Shown here: positions 24,505-34,765 of the stretch, piece after piece
Numbering within the stretch: position 1 is the first letter of the stretch
How the letters are laid out: every line of letters starts with the position of its first letter
NCBI GenBank assembly: GCA_016841045.1
Contig: JAENZX010000017.1
Location: 1-64,000 of the forward strand
Source of the DNA: Thermincola carboxydiphila
GTDB taxonomy: Bacteria > Bacillota > Thermincolia > Thermincolales > UBA2595
Direction of reading: 5' to 3'
DNA: 64,000 bases
The notes under the pieces: generated by a model
Databases searched by the model: none
What the model saw: only the letters and a program-made list of their open reading frames with translations
What the model was told of the DNA's origin: nothing
Translations under genes and position numbers: made by a program

Positions 24505-25761
24505 TTATTTTCTGATTTGACCTTCTCCATTAATTATATATTTTATGGTTGTTAGTTCTTCAAGCCCCATGGGTCCCCTGGCATGGAGCTTTTGGGTGCT
24601 GATACCGATTTCTGCACCAAATCCGAATTGAAACCCGTCAGTAAAACGTGTTGATGCATTAACATAAACCGCTGCAGCATCGATGTCCTGCTGGAAACGA
24701 CGGGCTTTATTATAATCTGTGGTTATTATTGCCTCAGAGTGTTTTGTCCCATACTTATAAATATGATTCATGGCTTCATCCATGTCTTCAACCACTCTTA
24801 CAGCCATTATCAGATCAAGGAATTCAGTATAATAGTCCTCGTCGTCAGCTTCTTTTACCCACTCCACCAATTCTTTGGTTGCCTGACAACCCCTGATCTC
24901 CACCCCGTATTCGTCTTTTAAAGTATTTAGCACATCGGGAAGAAAAACACCGGCTGCCTTTTTGTTGACCAGTAGGGTTTCCATAGCATTACAAACACCA
25001 GGACGTTGAGTTTTTGCATTGATAACAATCTCTTTAGCCATTTTGAGGTCAGCTTCATCATCAACATATACATGGCAGTTGCCAACACCAGTCTCAATAA
25101 CCGGAACTGTGGCATTTTTTACAACAGTCTGAATTAACCCCGCTCCACCACGTGGAATTAGTATATCTATGTATTCATTAAGTTTAAGCATGATATTTAC
25201 TGCTTCCCGGTCTGTAGTCTCAATAAGCTGAATTGCCCCTTCTGGTATTCCAGCTTTAACAGCAGCTTCGGAAATAATTTTGGCAATTGCCTGATTAGAA
25301 TGTATTGCTTCTGAGCCGCCCCTTAATAATACGGCATTGCCAGTCTTGAGACACAACCCTGCTGCATCAACCGTAACATTAGGTCTTGCCTCATATATTA
25401 TTCCAATAACACCTATAGGAACCCGCATTTTACCTATTTGTATCCCATTAGGCCTCTTCCACATAGATGTAATTTCACCAACAGGGTCCGGAAGATCTGC
25501 AATTGCCTTAAGACCATCAGCCATTTCTCCGATTCTCGCCTCAGTGAGCAGAAGCCGGTCAAGTAAAGAACCTTTTAGCCCCCGTTCACGGCCTTTTGCC
25601 ATATCTATCTTATTTGCTTCAATTATGTATTCAGCCCTGTTTACCAATTCTTCAGCCATATACCTTAATGCCTGGTCTTTTGCAAAAGAGGACAATGACC
25701 CCATTAACCTTGATGCTTCTTTTGCCCTACCAGCCTTATTAACTACTTCTTCCCTTACCAT
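24505..25761 (-). CDS. proA: Gamma-glutamyl phosphate reductase
   Basis: The second enzyme of proline synthesis reduces glutamyl-5-phosphate with NADPH. The 418-residue aldehyde-dehydrogenase-fold protein has RPNVTVDAAGLCLKTGNAVLLRGG, LIPRGGAGLI, the catalytic Cys in TQRPGVCNAMETLLV, and the C-terminal ELTTIKY. ATG 25761 follows GGGGGAA. It directly follows proB by 12 bases. Confidence 0.97.
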   Translation of the reverse strand: MVREEVVNKAGRAKEASRLMGSLSSFAKDQALRYMAEELVNRAEYIIEANKIDMAKGRERGLKGSLLDRLLLTEARIGEMADGLKAIADLPDPVGEITSMWKRPNGIQIGKMRVPIGVIGIIYEARPNVTVDAAGLCLKTGNAVLLRGGSEAIHSNQAIAKIISEAAVKAGIPEGAIQLIETTDREAVNIMLKLNEYIDILIPRGGAGLIQTVVKNATVPVIETGVGNCHVYVDDEADLKMAKEIVINAKTQRPGVCNAMETLLVNKKAAGVFLPDVLNTLKDEYGVEIRGCQATKELVEWVKEADDEDYYTEFLDLIMAVRVVEDMDEAMNHIYKYGTKHSEAIITTDYNKARRFQQDIDAAAVYVNASTRFTDGFQFGFGAEIGISTQKLHARGPMGLEELTTIKYIINGEGQIRK

Positions 25762-25773
25762 TTAAAATTCCCC

Positions 25774-26904
25774 CTAAACACTTAACACAAAATTATTTCT
25801 ATGAATAACTTCATCAAAATCCTTGTGCCCAAGAAATTTCTCAATTTCTTTGCTTTTCTTACCCATTATTCTGCCGGTTTCTGTGGAAGAGTAATTTACA
25901 ATTCCCCTGCCTATTTCACGATCATTAAACCACACGCAGACAGTATTGCCCATTTCAAAATCGCCTTCAATGCCTGTAACTCCCGATGGCAGCAAGCTCT
26001 TGCCCTCTTCAATAAGAGCTTTTTTTGCTCCTTCATCGACAAAAATTTTGCCCTGGATACAAGATCCGAAGGCTATCCACCTCTTTTTTGAATGCAGTCT
26101 GTTTTCCCTGGGCAGAAACAATGTCCCTAGTTGTTCGCCTTCAACAAGTCGTGATATAACCTTATCTTCCCTCCCATGGGCAATTACCATGGGAAATCCT
26201 GATGACATAGCTATTTTTGCTGCCTGGATTTTTGTAACCATTCCACCGGTTCCCAGATTAGAGCCACTGCCCCCGGCCAGCTTTTCCACATCTTCAGTTA
26301 TGTCAGCTACAAGAGGGATAAAGGCAGCGTCTTTGTCGGTGTTGGGATTACCTGTATATAATCCGTCGATATCTGAAAGGAGAATAAGAAGCTCTGCATC
26401 GGCAATTGATGCAACCATAGCAGACAAAGTATCATTATCACCAAATTTTATTTCATCAACAGCAATTGTATCATTTTCGTTAATTATAGGCACTGCGTCC
26501 ATGTGAATGAGAGCATCCAGCGCATTCCTGGCATTAAGAAACCTTTTTCGGTCCATAATATCTTCCCGGGTTAGCAAAACCTGAGCCACTACTATGCCGT
26601 ATTCAGAAAACAGTTTTTCGTACATGTGCATCAGCAAGCCCTGTCCTACTGCGGCAACAGCCTGTTTTTCCGGAATGGTCTTAGGCTTAGATGAAAGTCC
26701 CAGTCTTCCGATACCAGCCCCCTGTGCACCAGAAGTAACGAGAATTACTTCTTTGCCTGCATTCTTTAAGTTGGCAAGCTCCCTTACAAGGTGTTCCATC
26801 TGATTTATATCCAGTTTACCTGTGGAGTAACTCAGGGTACTTGAACCTACTTTTACAACAATCCTTTTGAGGTGTGCAAAACTCCGCAATTCGTCATTAT
26901 TCAT
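25774..26904 (-). CDS. proB: Glutamate 5-kinase
   Basis: The first enzyme of proline synthesis phosphorylates glutamate. The 376 residues comprise an amino-acid-kinase domain (VVKVGSSTLS, VTSGAQGAG, INENDTIAVDEIKFGDND, LLSDIDGLY, GTGGMVTKIQAAKIA) and a C-terminal PUA domain (about 285-365). Feedback inhibition by proline is the family rule. It forms an operon with proA, and possibly with yhbY upstream (33-base gap). Confidence 0.97.
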   Translation of the reverse strand: MNNDELRSFAHLKRIVVKVGSSTLSYSTGKLDINQMEHLVRELANLKNAGKEVILVTSGAQGAGIGRLGLSSKPKTIPEKQAVAAVGQGLLMHMYEKLFSEYGIVVAQVLLTREDIMDRKRFLNARNALDALIHMDAVPIINENDTIAVDEIKFGDNDTLSAMVASIADAELLILLSDIDGLYTGNPNTDKDAAFIPLVADITEDVEKLAGGSGSNLGTGGMVTKIQAAKIAMSSGFPMVIAHGREDKVISRLVEGEQLGTLFLPRENRLHSKKRWIAFGSCIQGKIFVDEGAKKALIEEGKSLLPSGVTGIEGDFEMGNTVCVWFNDREIGRGIVNYSSTETGRIMGKKSKEIEKFLGHKDFDEVIHRNNFVLSV

Positions 26905-26937
26905 AACCTTCGAGAAGCTCCCTTCGGAAACTTTGTT

Positions 26938-27243
26938 TTAAGGAAGCTGGATTTGAGGATCCTGAGACGATGGACGGTACAGCAGAAAAGTTTTGCCAAT
27001 AACCTGGACAAGCGCCGAGCCAGACCTCTCCGCCAAAAGCCTTGCCACTTCTTTTCGGTCTTCTAGGCAGTTACTCAAGATTCTAACTTTGATAAGTTCC
27101 CGTGCTTCCAATGCATCCCTTGCTTGTGCCACCACACCGGGCAGCACTCCGCCCTTTCCTATCTGCAAAATAGGCTCCATAGTACTGCCAAGCCCACGCA
27201 GGTATCTTTTCTGTTTACCGGTCAATTGAACTTCCTCTGTCAA
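26938..27243 (-). CDS. yhbY: YhbY-type CRM-domain RNA-binding protein
   Basis: A single CRM domain of about 100 residues (LTGKQKRYLRGLGSTMEPILQIGKGG, GLP-type loop, HEL-like ARELIKVRIL, TLLYR-like FLLYRP end). YhbY associates with pre-50S ribosomes. The start is uncertain: TTG 27243 lies about 10 bases after GAGGAGGA, while TTG 27252 is too close to it. It lies between obg and proB, as is common in Firmicutes. Confidence 0.92.
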   Translation of the reverse strand: MTEEVQLTGKQKRYLRGLGSTMEPILQIGKGGVLPGVVAQARDALEARELIKVRILSNCLEDRKEVARLLAERSGSALVQVIGKTFLLYRPSSQDPQIQLP

Positions 27244-27297
27244 ATAAATCAAATCCTCCTCAAAACCAGATATTAACTATAGAGAATATTATATCAT

Positions 27298-27372
27298 ACT
27301 CAGTGATTAGTGAGTAGTGGGTAGTTACTAGCCACAAGCACTAGCACGAGTAAATAACAACTAGCACTAATC
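27298..27372. repeat. TAGTG-type intergenic repeat
   Basis: AGTGATTAGTGAGTAGTGGG at one end and ACTAGCACTAATC at the other can pair; it is the same style as 21778-21897. It ends exactly at the obg stop codon. Confidence 0.65.
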
Positions 27373-28640
27373 TAATCTACAAAATCAAACTCCAGGTTGC
27401 CTATCCGGATTGTATCACCGTTTTGGGCACCCTGTTGTCTTAATTCGTCATCCACACCCATAACCTTCAGAATTCGTAAGAAACGCTTGACAGCATCTTC
27501 GTTATTAAAATCAGTCATGGCATAATGCCTTTCTATTTCTTTTCCCTTAATATCGAAAACACCGTCCTCCTTTGTCACAGTAAATCTTTCGGCAGGTACT
27601 ACACGGGTAACCTTCTCATCTTCTGTAACAATAGGTTCTGCCGGACCAACAGTCTTTAAGAGTTCGGCAACTTTAAACATAAGTGGTTCCAACCCGTCGC
27701 CTGTGACTGCGGAAATAGCAAACAGGTCAGTTTCATCACCTATATGCTGTTTGAGACTTTTAAGGTTTTCCTCAGCTTCTGGAACATCCATCTTGTTAGC
27801 CGCTACAACCTGAGGTCGCTTTGCAAGGACTGGGTTATATGCTGCAAGTTCTTTATTTATTGTCACATAATCCTCTACCGGGTCCCTTCCCTCAGAGCCT
27901 GCAGTGTCAACCACATGGATGATAACCCTCGTCCGTTCAATATGCCTTAAGAACTCATGACCAAGCCCGGCTCCCTGGTGTGCGCCCTCAATAAGTCCGG
28001 GTATATCGGCTATAACAAAGCTCTCACCATCTGCCAAACTAACCACACCAAGATTAGGGACCAGGGTGGTAAATGGGTAGTCGGCTATTTTAGGTTTAGC
28101 TGCTGAAACCCTTGATATCAGGGTTGATTTACCTGCATTGGGGAAACCCACCAGACCAACATCTGCAAGAAGTTTCAGTTCCAGAGAAACCCATCGTTCT
28201 TCCCCCGGTTCACCTTTTTCCGAAACCCTTGGCGCTTTATTGGCAGCCGTTGCAAACCTGGCATTGCCCCTGCCGCCTCGACCGCCGGCAGCTACAACAA
28301 CCTGCTGGCCATTCTCAACCATATCGAAAATAAACTCACCTGTCTCAGCATCTTTAATTACAGTCCCGACAGGAATCCTTATAATCAGATCCTCAGCGCC
28401 TCTGCCATGCATTCCTTTTCCCTGACCATGTTCTCCCCGGTCTGCCTTATAATGTCTTTGATACCGGAAATCAACGAGAGTCCGCAGTCCTTCATCTGCG
28501 ATGAATATAACACTGCCTCCGCTGCCTCCGTCACCTCCACTGGGACCACCCAGTGGTACATATTTTTCACGCCTGAAGGCTACAGCTCCATTCCCGCCGT
28601 CTCCCCCTTTTACAAAAACCTTTGCTCTATCATAAAACAT
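27372..28640 (-). CDS. obgE: Obg-family GTPase
   Basis: A 422-residue ribosome-assembly and stress GTPase with an N-terminal glycine-rich Obg fold ([18 protein letters not shown]), a G domain with G1 [10 protein letters not shown]3 DIPGLIEGA and G4 NKMD, and a C-terminal OCT domain (about 340-420). In Bacillus Obg also affects Spo0A activation. ATG 28640 follows GGGTGAT. It is nine codons or fewer from the spo0B-like gene, as in Bacillus. Confidence 0.98.
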   Translation of the reverse strand: MFYDRAKVFVKGGDGGNGAVAFRREKYVPLGGPSGGDGGSGGSVIFIADEGLRTLVDFRYQRHYKADRGEHGQGKGMHGRGAEDLIIRIPVGTVIKDAETGEFIFDMVENGQQVVVAAGGRGGRGNARFATAANKAPRVSEKGEPGEERWVSLELKLLADVGLVGFPNAGKSTLISRVSAAKPKIADYPFTTLVPNLGVVSLADGESFVIADIPGLIEGAHQGAGLGHEFLRHIERTRVIIHVVDTAGSEGRDPVEDYVTINKELAAYNPVLAKRPQVVAANKMDVPEAEENLKSLKQHIGDETDLFAISAVTGDGLEPLMFKVAELLKTVGPAEPIVTEDEKVTRVVPAERFTVTKEDGVFDIKGKEIERHYAMTDFNNEDAVKRFLRILKVMGVDDELRQQGAQNGDTIRIGNLEFDFVD

Positions 28641-28657
28641 ATTGATCACCCATCTGT

Positions 28658-29224
28658 TTATTTATCTGTATTATTGTCATAAACCGGTATTTTTAACGTT
28701 AATACCTGCAGACCTTTCTCATATTCCACTTCTATATCCTTGTCTAAAATCAGAACCTTTGTCTTTAAAGCTTCAAATTCATTTCGAAACTCCTCCTCGA
28801 TGACTGAACATGGAAGCTTTAACCGGAAAGCATATTTTGCCGCCTCTTCTTTAATATCCAGTTCAATTTCCTGCTTTTCTGAATCTGCATTCCACACCAC
28901 ACTAATTACAAGCTTCAGCAATTGCTTTAATATATCGGCAGCTTCTTCAGCTTTAGCAATTCCCTTCTCAAGGCCGGTGGTAATTCTTTTATTTATTTTT
29001 ATTCCCTGTTTCCCTGCCGCAAGATCAGAACTAAGAATTGCCACAACGATTTCCGGCACCTCCAGCCTGCCCACAAGGCTGTCCTGATTATACTCGTCTC
29101 CTATCTGAATTATGTAATCCATTATCCTGTCATGTTTTTTTAATTGAAGCAGTCCGGAAATCACCTGGAGGTGGTTCAGGAAATTATGCCTCTGGACCCT
29201 CAATACTTCCAATAAGTCTTCCAA
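28658..29224 (-). CDS. spo0B: Spo0B-like sporulation phosphotransferase
   Basis: A 188-residue protein that opens with [17 protein letters not shown], where H13 is the expected phosphorylated His of the Spo0B helical hairpin. The rest resembles a degenerate histidine-kinase ATPase fold without clear nucleotide boxes, as in Spo0B. In the Spo0 phosphorelay Spo0B passes phosphate from Spo0F to Spo0A. Many Clostridia lack a full relay, so its partners here are uncertain. TTG 29224 follows GGAGG. Position immediately upstream of obg matches Bacillus. Confidence 0.88.
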   Translation of the reverse strand: MEDLLEVLRVQRHNFLNHLQVISGLLQLKKHDRIMDYIIQIGDEYNQDSLVGRLEVPEIVVAILSSDLAAGKQGIKINKRITTGLEKGIAKAEEAADILKQLLKLVISVVWNADSEKQEIELDIKEEAAKYAFRLKLPCSVIEEEFRNEFEALKTKVLILDKDIEVEYEKGLQVLTLKIPVYDNNTDK

Positions 29225-29302
29225 TTTTGTAACCTCCGCTTGGAATAAATTTCATCGACAGTATTTCTATCATTTCATATTACCATTTTTTGTTTTCAAA
29301 AG

Positions 29303-29533
29303 CTACTCAAAAAAAGAAGTTAGCAGTTTAGTTGGTGGAGCAAAAATCATTTCTATTAATGCTGTTGGATTTGGCACATCAATATTTAAGACAGCGGCAG
29401 AACTGATGACCATACCAAACAGTAAAAGGCCAGAAAAAGCCATCAGCTCTCCCCACATCTTTTCCTTTATCAGTTTTGGAGCTTCAAACAGAATAATTCC
29501 GCAAAATGCTATTACCAAACCAATTATATACAT
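29303..29533 (-). CDS. Small membrane protein at the end of the ger operon
   Basis: A 76-residue protein with two hydrophobic helices (about 2-17 and 30-48) and a short C-terminal tail. ATG 29533 follows GGAGAGGG. It lies 43 bases after the second gerB gene and is probably its co-transcribed partner; small two-helix proteins (GerD-unrelated, GerF/GerK-associated) occur with some germinant-receptor operons. Function is not known. Confidence 0.65.
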   Translation of the reverse strand: MYIIGLVIAFCGIILFEAPKLIKEKMWGELMAFSGLLLFGMVISSAAVLNIDVPNPTALIEMIFAPPTKLLTSFFE

Positions 29534-29576
29534 CTTCCCTCTCCTTTACTCGTTTGCTTTTAGACCGCTATGGGGT

Positions 29577-30686
29577 TTACCGACCTTTTTCAGCCCCTCT
29601 TTTTTTTCTTAAGACAGCAATAAGCAGCAGCAATGCAGGGACAATAAATTCAAAGGTAAGCGAGAATCCTATCCATGCTATATCAAAATGTTCAACTAAC
29701 TGCGTTATATTGTCAAAAATAGTAATGGACCATGTAAGGCATATTACACCCAGGGGCAAAACAACAGGTTTGTAATCCTGCAGGTTAAAGGTACGTGCCG
29801 CCACGATCACAGCACAGTAGTACCAAATACTCACCTTCATAGTAATCCCGGCAACCCACAGGGCCAGGATAAAGGCTTCTACACGCTCCAAAAACCCGGC
29901 AATACTTATATAGGTTGCCAATGTGTGAACCGGAAAGACGTAGTCTGCTGCCTGTTGGCCAAATACAGCTAATGCTATTACAATATCAATTGACATTATA
30001 ACACCCAGCATTAGTGCCGCTTTATAACCCGCATACTTGGCCTCTCTGTAGTTATTCAAATAAGGCATTAAAATAAAAATGAGAAACAGTTCACCTGCCC
30101 ATCCCATTGGAGTAAAAAAACCCCTGAATATAGGGAGGATACCTCCCTCAAAGATGGGATACAGGTTTTTAAAATCAGCCTCACTAAAGACCAGGGTAAA
30201 AATAAAAATCAGGGCAAAAAACATCAGGGATACTACAAAGTGATTCATCCGCGCGATGACTTCTATACCGTTTCTAACCGCTGATGCGGCCAGGGCGATG
30301 AGTAGAAAGTTAAAAACAAAAATTGGTGTCTGCTGCATAAAAGATGAGACCAGGAATTCACCAAACTCCCTGACGACAATAGCGACAGTAAGAACTAGAA
30401 CAAATATATAGAAAGCACCAACAAGTTTCCCTGGAAATTTTCCCAGAATAAGGCTGGAATAATCAACAAGGGTCATTCCCGGAAACCTTTCTCCCAGAGT
30501 GGAGGCAACCCAAACTATTATAAATGCCCAAATCGTAGTAAATACTCCACCGCTTATCCATGCAGATGTACCCGAATACTTTATTGTCAGGGCAGGTATG
30601 AAAAGAACAGCAGTTGGAAGTACAATAGTTACCAACAACCACATAAACTGGCTGCCGGAAATCTTCCCTTCTTCTATCAGTTTCAT
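29577..30686 (-). CDS. gerB: Germinant-receptor B subunit, second copy (GerAB/APC-type permease)
   Basis: A 369-residue, roughly ten-helix protein of the endospore germination permease family. It shares its length and its first 20 residues almost exactly with the product of 31926-33035, and matches it over long stretches (LWVAGITMKVSIWYY, NLQDYKPVVLPLGVI). B subunits bind the germinant in the spore inner membrane. It lies after gerC, separated by 53 bases, so the operon order is A-B-C-B2. Confidence 0.95.
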   Translation of the reverse strand: MKLIEEGKISGSQFMWLLVTIVLPTAVLFIPALTIKYSGTSAWISGGVFTTIWAFIIVWVASTLGERFPGMTLVDYSSLILGKFPGKLVGAFYIFVLVLTVAIVVREFGEFLVSSFMQQTPIFVFNFLLIALAASAVRNGIEVIARMNHFVVSLMFFALIFIFTLVFSEADFKNLYPIFEGGILPIFRGFFTPMGWAGELFLIFILMPYLNNYREAKYAGYKAALMLGVIMSIDIVIALAVFGQQAADYVFPVHTLATYISIAGFLERVEAFILALWVAGITMKVSIWYYCAVIVAARTFNLQDYKPVVLPLGVICLTWSITIFDNITQLVEHFDIAWIGFSLTFEFIVPALLLLIAVLRKKRGAEKGR

Positions 30687-30739
30687 TTAGAATTCCGCCC
30701 TTCATTAAAAATAAAATTTCTTCCTATTTCTCCTCTACC

Positions 30740-31936
30740 TTATTCGGGCTTGAAAGGCTCAGCAGTCATCCCCGTGCGCCTGACATAAGCAGTAACTTTT
30801 ACTGTGACTTTTATTCGAGGCAGCACTTCGTACCAGTGTTTTTCAAATCTTTTCCATTCTGCTGGGTTGTCTCGGTGCAGTGCCGCTCCAAAGCCAAAGA
30901 TATCTGATTTAAGCTCTTTGGATTTTTTGACTGCCTTCATAACTTCGGTTTTTATAGCGTCACTAAATTTTTGACCAAGGATTTTCATTCCTTCATCTGT
31001 TGCAATTTCTTCAGTAGTATGAAACTCCGAAAGGTCTCCTTCCGCTGATATCTCAATTACGGCAGTTACTTCATCTCCATCGGTATCGACTTTAATTTTA
31101 CCGGTAGCCCTAGTCATCATAATATTAACATCCTTATGTGAATGCGGCTTCAGCGTTATAGAAAAGGGCCCTGACTGAGCCTTACCTATGCCCAGCAAAT
31201 AACCGCGGACTTCGTCAGAATCCAGCCAGCCGACAAACTTGTCTACCCGAAATGCTCCACCACGGTTTATGCGAATTACTTTAACAGGTTTGCCTTCCGG
31301 TTCAGTAGGCGGCGACTCTATTGGTGTAATACCTGCTACCAAAGGGTCAATTCCCGAAGCTGTCAGTTGGCCAGTCGTATGCGCCAGGTCATCAATAAAG
31401 GCTTTGGAGGATCTGGAAAGAGCCATCCTATCCATTTCATCAATCATTCTTGCAAGGTCAGGCTCAAGTTCGGCTTGCCTGATTAACGTGTCAAATGCTT
31501 TTTCAGGAGTCAATAAAAGTAATACTCTGGGCCGTATTCTCATATTTCGGTGCAGGTAGTCAATAATATCTGCCAGGCCTTTGCGTGCCACTTTTTCGTT
31601 GATGACAACAAATCTCAGATGACCGTAAAATATTCGTCTTGGAATCCGTAAATTGAGATTCCTTTCAGCATCTGACAGAGTATCTCCAAGGGAAGCAACT
31701 CTCCAGTAAACAGGCTTACCAGCGCCGCTGCCACCACCCTGAGTGCCGCCGCCGGCTAGTGGTGGTCTTATTATATTTGCAGTCAGTAAGAACTTTACAT
31801 GTCCATCCTGTTCAACAGTATCTATACCTATGTTGGTCACTATGGCCAGAGTCTCAACTTCCGTCCGGCTCCAGCAGCCAGGCAGAAAAAAAACAAGTAT
31901 AAGAGCAATAATAATTACAACTCTTTTACTTACCAC
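30740..31936 (-). CDS. gerC: Germinant-receptor C subunit (Ger(x)C lipoprotein)
   Basis: A 398-residue lipoprotein with lipobox FLPGC (C21) and Ger(x)C family sequence throughout (CWSRTEVETLAIVTNIGID, RRIFYGHLRFVVINEK, DIIDYLHRN). It anchors to the outer face of the spore inner membrane with GerA and GerB. GTG 31936 is six bases after GGAGGGG and overlaps gerB by 11 bases. Confidence 0.95.
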   Translation of the reverse strand: MVSKRVVIIIALILVFFLPGCWSRTEVETLAIVTNIGIDTVEQDGHVKFLLTANIIRPPLAGGGTQGGGSGAGKPVYWRVASLGDTLSDAERNLNLRIPRRIFYGHLRFVVINEKVARKGLADIIDYLHRNMRIRPRVLLLLTPEKAFDTLIRQAELEPDLARMIDEMDRMALSRSSKAFIDDLAHTTGQLTASGIDPLVAGITPIESPPTEPEGKPVKVIRINRGGAFRVDKFVGWLDSDEVRGYLLGIGKAQSGPFSITLKPHSHKDVNIMMTRATGKIKVDTDGDEVTAVIEISAEGDLSEFHTTEEIATDEGMKILGQKFSDAIKTEVMKAVKKSKELKSDIFGFGAALHRDNPAEWKRFEKHWYEVLPRIKVTVKVTAYVRRTGMTAEPFKPE

Positions 31937-33035
31937 TCTTGACCCCTCCTTTTTTCCGCAAAACTGCCATAATCAGCAGTAGTACCGGAAGAACCACCTC
32001 CCATGACATAAAGAAGGCTGGCCCAGATTCATTAAACCACTCTACCAGCTGTCTGATATTATCAAAAAGAGTCATTGACCAGGTTAGCATAATTACACCC
32101 AGCGGGAGGACAAGCGGTTTGTAGTCCTGCAGGTTTAATGTTCTAGCCATTAATACAGTTGCGGAATAGTACCAAATACTTACCTTCATTGTTATCCCTG
32201 CCACCCATAGAGCCAGGATAAAGGCTTCCACACGCTCAATAAATCCCCCGACACTTATGTAGCTTGCCAGAGCGTGGGCTGGAAATACGTAATTGGCCGC
32301 CAGTTGGCCAAAGACCGCCAAACATATAATAATTTCAGCTGCTAGTATAATTCCAAGCATCACTACAGCCTTGTAAGCGGCAGGCCTGGCTTCTCTGTAA
32401 TTATTCAAATAAGGCATAAAAATTAAAAGCAAAACCGTTTGACCCCTCCAACTCATAGGTATAAAGGCCCCCTTAATTACTGGGCCGATTCCTTCCTCCA
32501 GAATGGGAAGCAGATTATTGAAATTCCATTCTCCAAAAACAAGTGAAAAGATAAATAGCACAGAAAAAAACATAAGAGATACTACGAAGTGATTCATCCT
32601 TGCTATGACTTCCACTCCATTTCTTACAGCCGATGCAGCCAGTGCAATTAAAAAAATATGGAAAACAATAATAGGTGTTTCAGGCATAAAGGCCGTAACC
32701 AGGAACTCACCAAACTGTCGGGTGATGACAGCTATTCCATGAACAAGTACAAATATATAATAGGCCCCGATCATCTTTCCACCAAACTTGCCGATTATCT
32801 GTCCGGAGTAATCAACCAAGGTCATTCCGGGGAATCTTTCCCCAAGAGTTGAAGCTATCCATACTACTAAGATACCCCAAAAAGTAGCAACAACACCCCC
32901 ACTGATCCAGGCTGATGCACCCGCCTCTTTGATTGTCAGAGCAGGAATGAAGAGCACGGCCGTTGGAAGAACAACAGTTACCAGCAGCCACATAAACTGG
33001 CTGCCGGAAATCTTACCTTCTTCAATAAGTTTCAC
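31926..33035 (-). CDS. gerB: Germinant-receptor B subunit, first copy
   Basis: A 369-residue endospore germination permease of the APC superfamily, the closest relative of which is the second copy at 29577-30686. GTG 33035 overlaps the gerA stop by four bases (GTGA), and its end overlaps gerC, so A, B and C are translationally coupled. Divergence is greatest in the middle helices, where germinant specificity is thought to lie. Confidence 0.96.
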   Translation of the reverse strand: MKLIEEGKISGSQFMWLLVTVVLPTAVLFIPALTIKEAGASAWISGGVVATFWGILVVWIASTLGERFPGMTLVDYSGQIIGKFGGKMIGAYYIFVLVHGIAVITRQFGEFLVTAFMPETPIIVFHIFLIALAASAVRNGVEVIARMNHFVVSLMFFSVLFIFSLVFGEWNFNNLLPILEEGIGPVIKGAFIPMSWRGQTVLLLIFMPYLNNYREARPAAYKAVVMLGIILAAEIIICLAVFGQLAANYVFPAHALASYISVGGFIERVEAFILALWVAGITMKVSIWYYSATVLMARTLNLQDYKPLVLPLGVIMLTWSMTLFDNIRQLVEWFNESGPAFFMSWEVVLPVLLLIMAVLRKKGGVKSGK

Positions 33036-34681
33036 TTATTATCGCGCTCCTTCCCTCCGCTTGGTCTCTTCGGATTTGCAGGAGGTTTGGGAATCTGCAG
33101 GTATTCCTGTCTCTGGGGTTCCTTGTAGCCTATCAGACGAGGCCTGGTAAACATAGCCCACAGAGGAAACCTGATTACAGAGTCCTTCATATCACTCCTG
33201 ATGAAGGGAGCAATAGGCGAAATATACGGAACTCCAAAGGAGCGAAGTGAGCATAAGTGTAGAAGAAGCGCCATTAGGCCTACCATGATTCCAAAAAGCC
33301 CCAGACTCGCAGCTAAAACCATTAGAGGAAACCGCAGAATACGCAGGGATAGAGCTCCGGAATAGTTGGGTATTGAAAAAGATGAAATGGCTGTAAGAGA
33401 TACTATGATTACCATAGCAGGTGAAACCAGCCCTGCTGTTACCGCGGCCTGGCCTATAACCAGTGCGCCCACTATACTGACCGCCTGACCTACCGGGCGG
33501 GGAAGACGAATACCAGCCTCCCTCAAAAGTTCAAAGGTGCCCTCCATAATAAATGCTTCTATAAAGGCCGGAAAAGGAACACCCTCCCTGGCAGATGCAA
33601 TATTAATAAGCAGGGCTGTCGGAAGCATCTCCTGATGAAAAGTCACGATAGCAATATAAAAAGATGGCAGCAGCAGGGATATGTTAACAGCAATTATTCT
33701 AAGAAGCCTAATCATCGCAGTACCGACCCAATGAGTGTAATAGTCCTCGGAAGCCTGAAGAAAGTGAAAGAAAGTAACCGGGACTATTAAAGCAAAGGGG
33801 GTGGTATCAGTTAAAATAATAACATTTCCTTCCAACAGATGAGCAGCAGCCCGATCAGGCCTTTCTGTACTCAAAACGAGTGGGAAAGGGGTCTTCCAGT
33901 CATCCTGAATATATTCTTCAATATATCCACTCTCAAGAATCCCGTCTATTTTTATTCTGTCAATCCTCTTTCTGACTTCCTCAACCACCTTGTTGTTAGC
34001 TATTCCATCAATATACATGATGCCTATATCTGTTTTGCTGACAATACCTACTTTTTTTATCTCAAGCTTAAGCCTTGAAGACTTTATACGTCTTCTTAGC
34101 AGCATCGTGTTAGTAAGCATTCTTTCGGTAAAGCCTTCCCTTGGCCCCCGAACTACAGGCTCAGACTGGGGTTCTTCTATACCTCGAGACTCCCATTCCT
34201 TGATTCCTAATATAAGAGCAGTTTTTTCCCCATCAATTAACAGAGCTGCATTCCCCATTAGAATATTGTCAGTGATTTTTATAAAGTCACCATTCTCTGA
34301 TAATTCGCCTATAGGCAAAAGTTTTTCTCTAATCAATTCCAGTGTATGTTCCGGGCTGATTTCCTCCATCAAGCCTTCAAGAAGCATCAATTGGTTCATG
34401 ATGCTTTCATGTATATCTGATGTTGAGACCATCCCGTCTATGTAAACCAGCAGAAGCTTAACTGCCGGAGCAGTACCTAACTCAAATTCTCTAAATTTTA
34501 CATCACTGCAATTGTTAAAAATCTCTTTTAAAATTATTTTATTTTGCTCCAATGAATTGGAAATCGGATGCTTTTCTTTATCACCATTACCTTCCCCGTG
34601 TTCAAACTTATCATGGGGAACTTTTAAGTCCTTGTTTCTTCCCAGGGTTTGTTTTAGTTTTCTTCTCAAAACATTAAACAT
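33032..34681 (-). CDS. gerA: Germinant-receptor A subunit
   Basis: A 549-residue GerA-family protein: a hydrophilic N-terminal domain (about 1-290) and a C-terminal membrane domain (about 295-500) with the family's GVPFPAFIEAFIMEGTFELL and RPVGQAVSIVGALVIGQAA motifs. Recent work on this family points to ligand-gated ion channel activity of the A subunit. It is the first gene of the operon. No forespore promoter was confidently assigned in the 85 bases upstream. Confidence 0.96.
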   Translation of the reverse strand: MFNVLRRKLKQTLGRNKDLKVPHDKFEHGEGNGDKEKHPISNSLEQNKIILKEIFNNCSDVKFREFELGTAPAVKLLLVYIDGMVSTSDIHESIMNQLMLLEGLMEEISPEHTLELIREKLLPIGELSENGDFIKITDNILMGNAALLIDGEKTALILGIKEWESRGIEEPQSEPVVRGPREGFTERMLTNTMLLRRRIKSSRLKLEIKKVGIVSKTDIGIMYIDGIANNKVVEEVRKRIDRIKIDGILESGYIEEYIQDDWKTPFPLVLSTERPDRAAAHLLEGNVIILTDTTPFALIVPVTFFHFLQASEDYYTHWVGTAMIRLLRIIAVNISLLLPSFYIAIVTFHQEMLPTALLINIASAREGVPFPAFIEAFIMEGTFELLREAGIRLPRPVGQAVSIVGALVIGQAAVTAGLVSPAMVIIVSLTAISSFSIPNYSGALSLRILRFPLMVLAASLGLFGIMVGLMALLLHLCSLRSFGVPYISPIAPFIRSDMKDSVIRFPLWAMFTRPRLIGYKEPQRQEYLQIPKPPANPKRPSGGKERDNK

Positions 34682-34765
34682 TTATTTCATCCCCGTTACT
34701 CTTTGACTTCTGTTAGAAAATATCGATTCACTCAAACCGGCTATTAAAACAGCTATTAAAAACGG

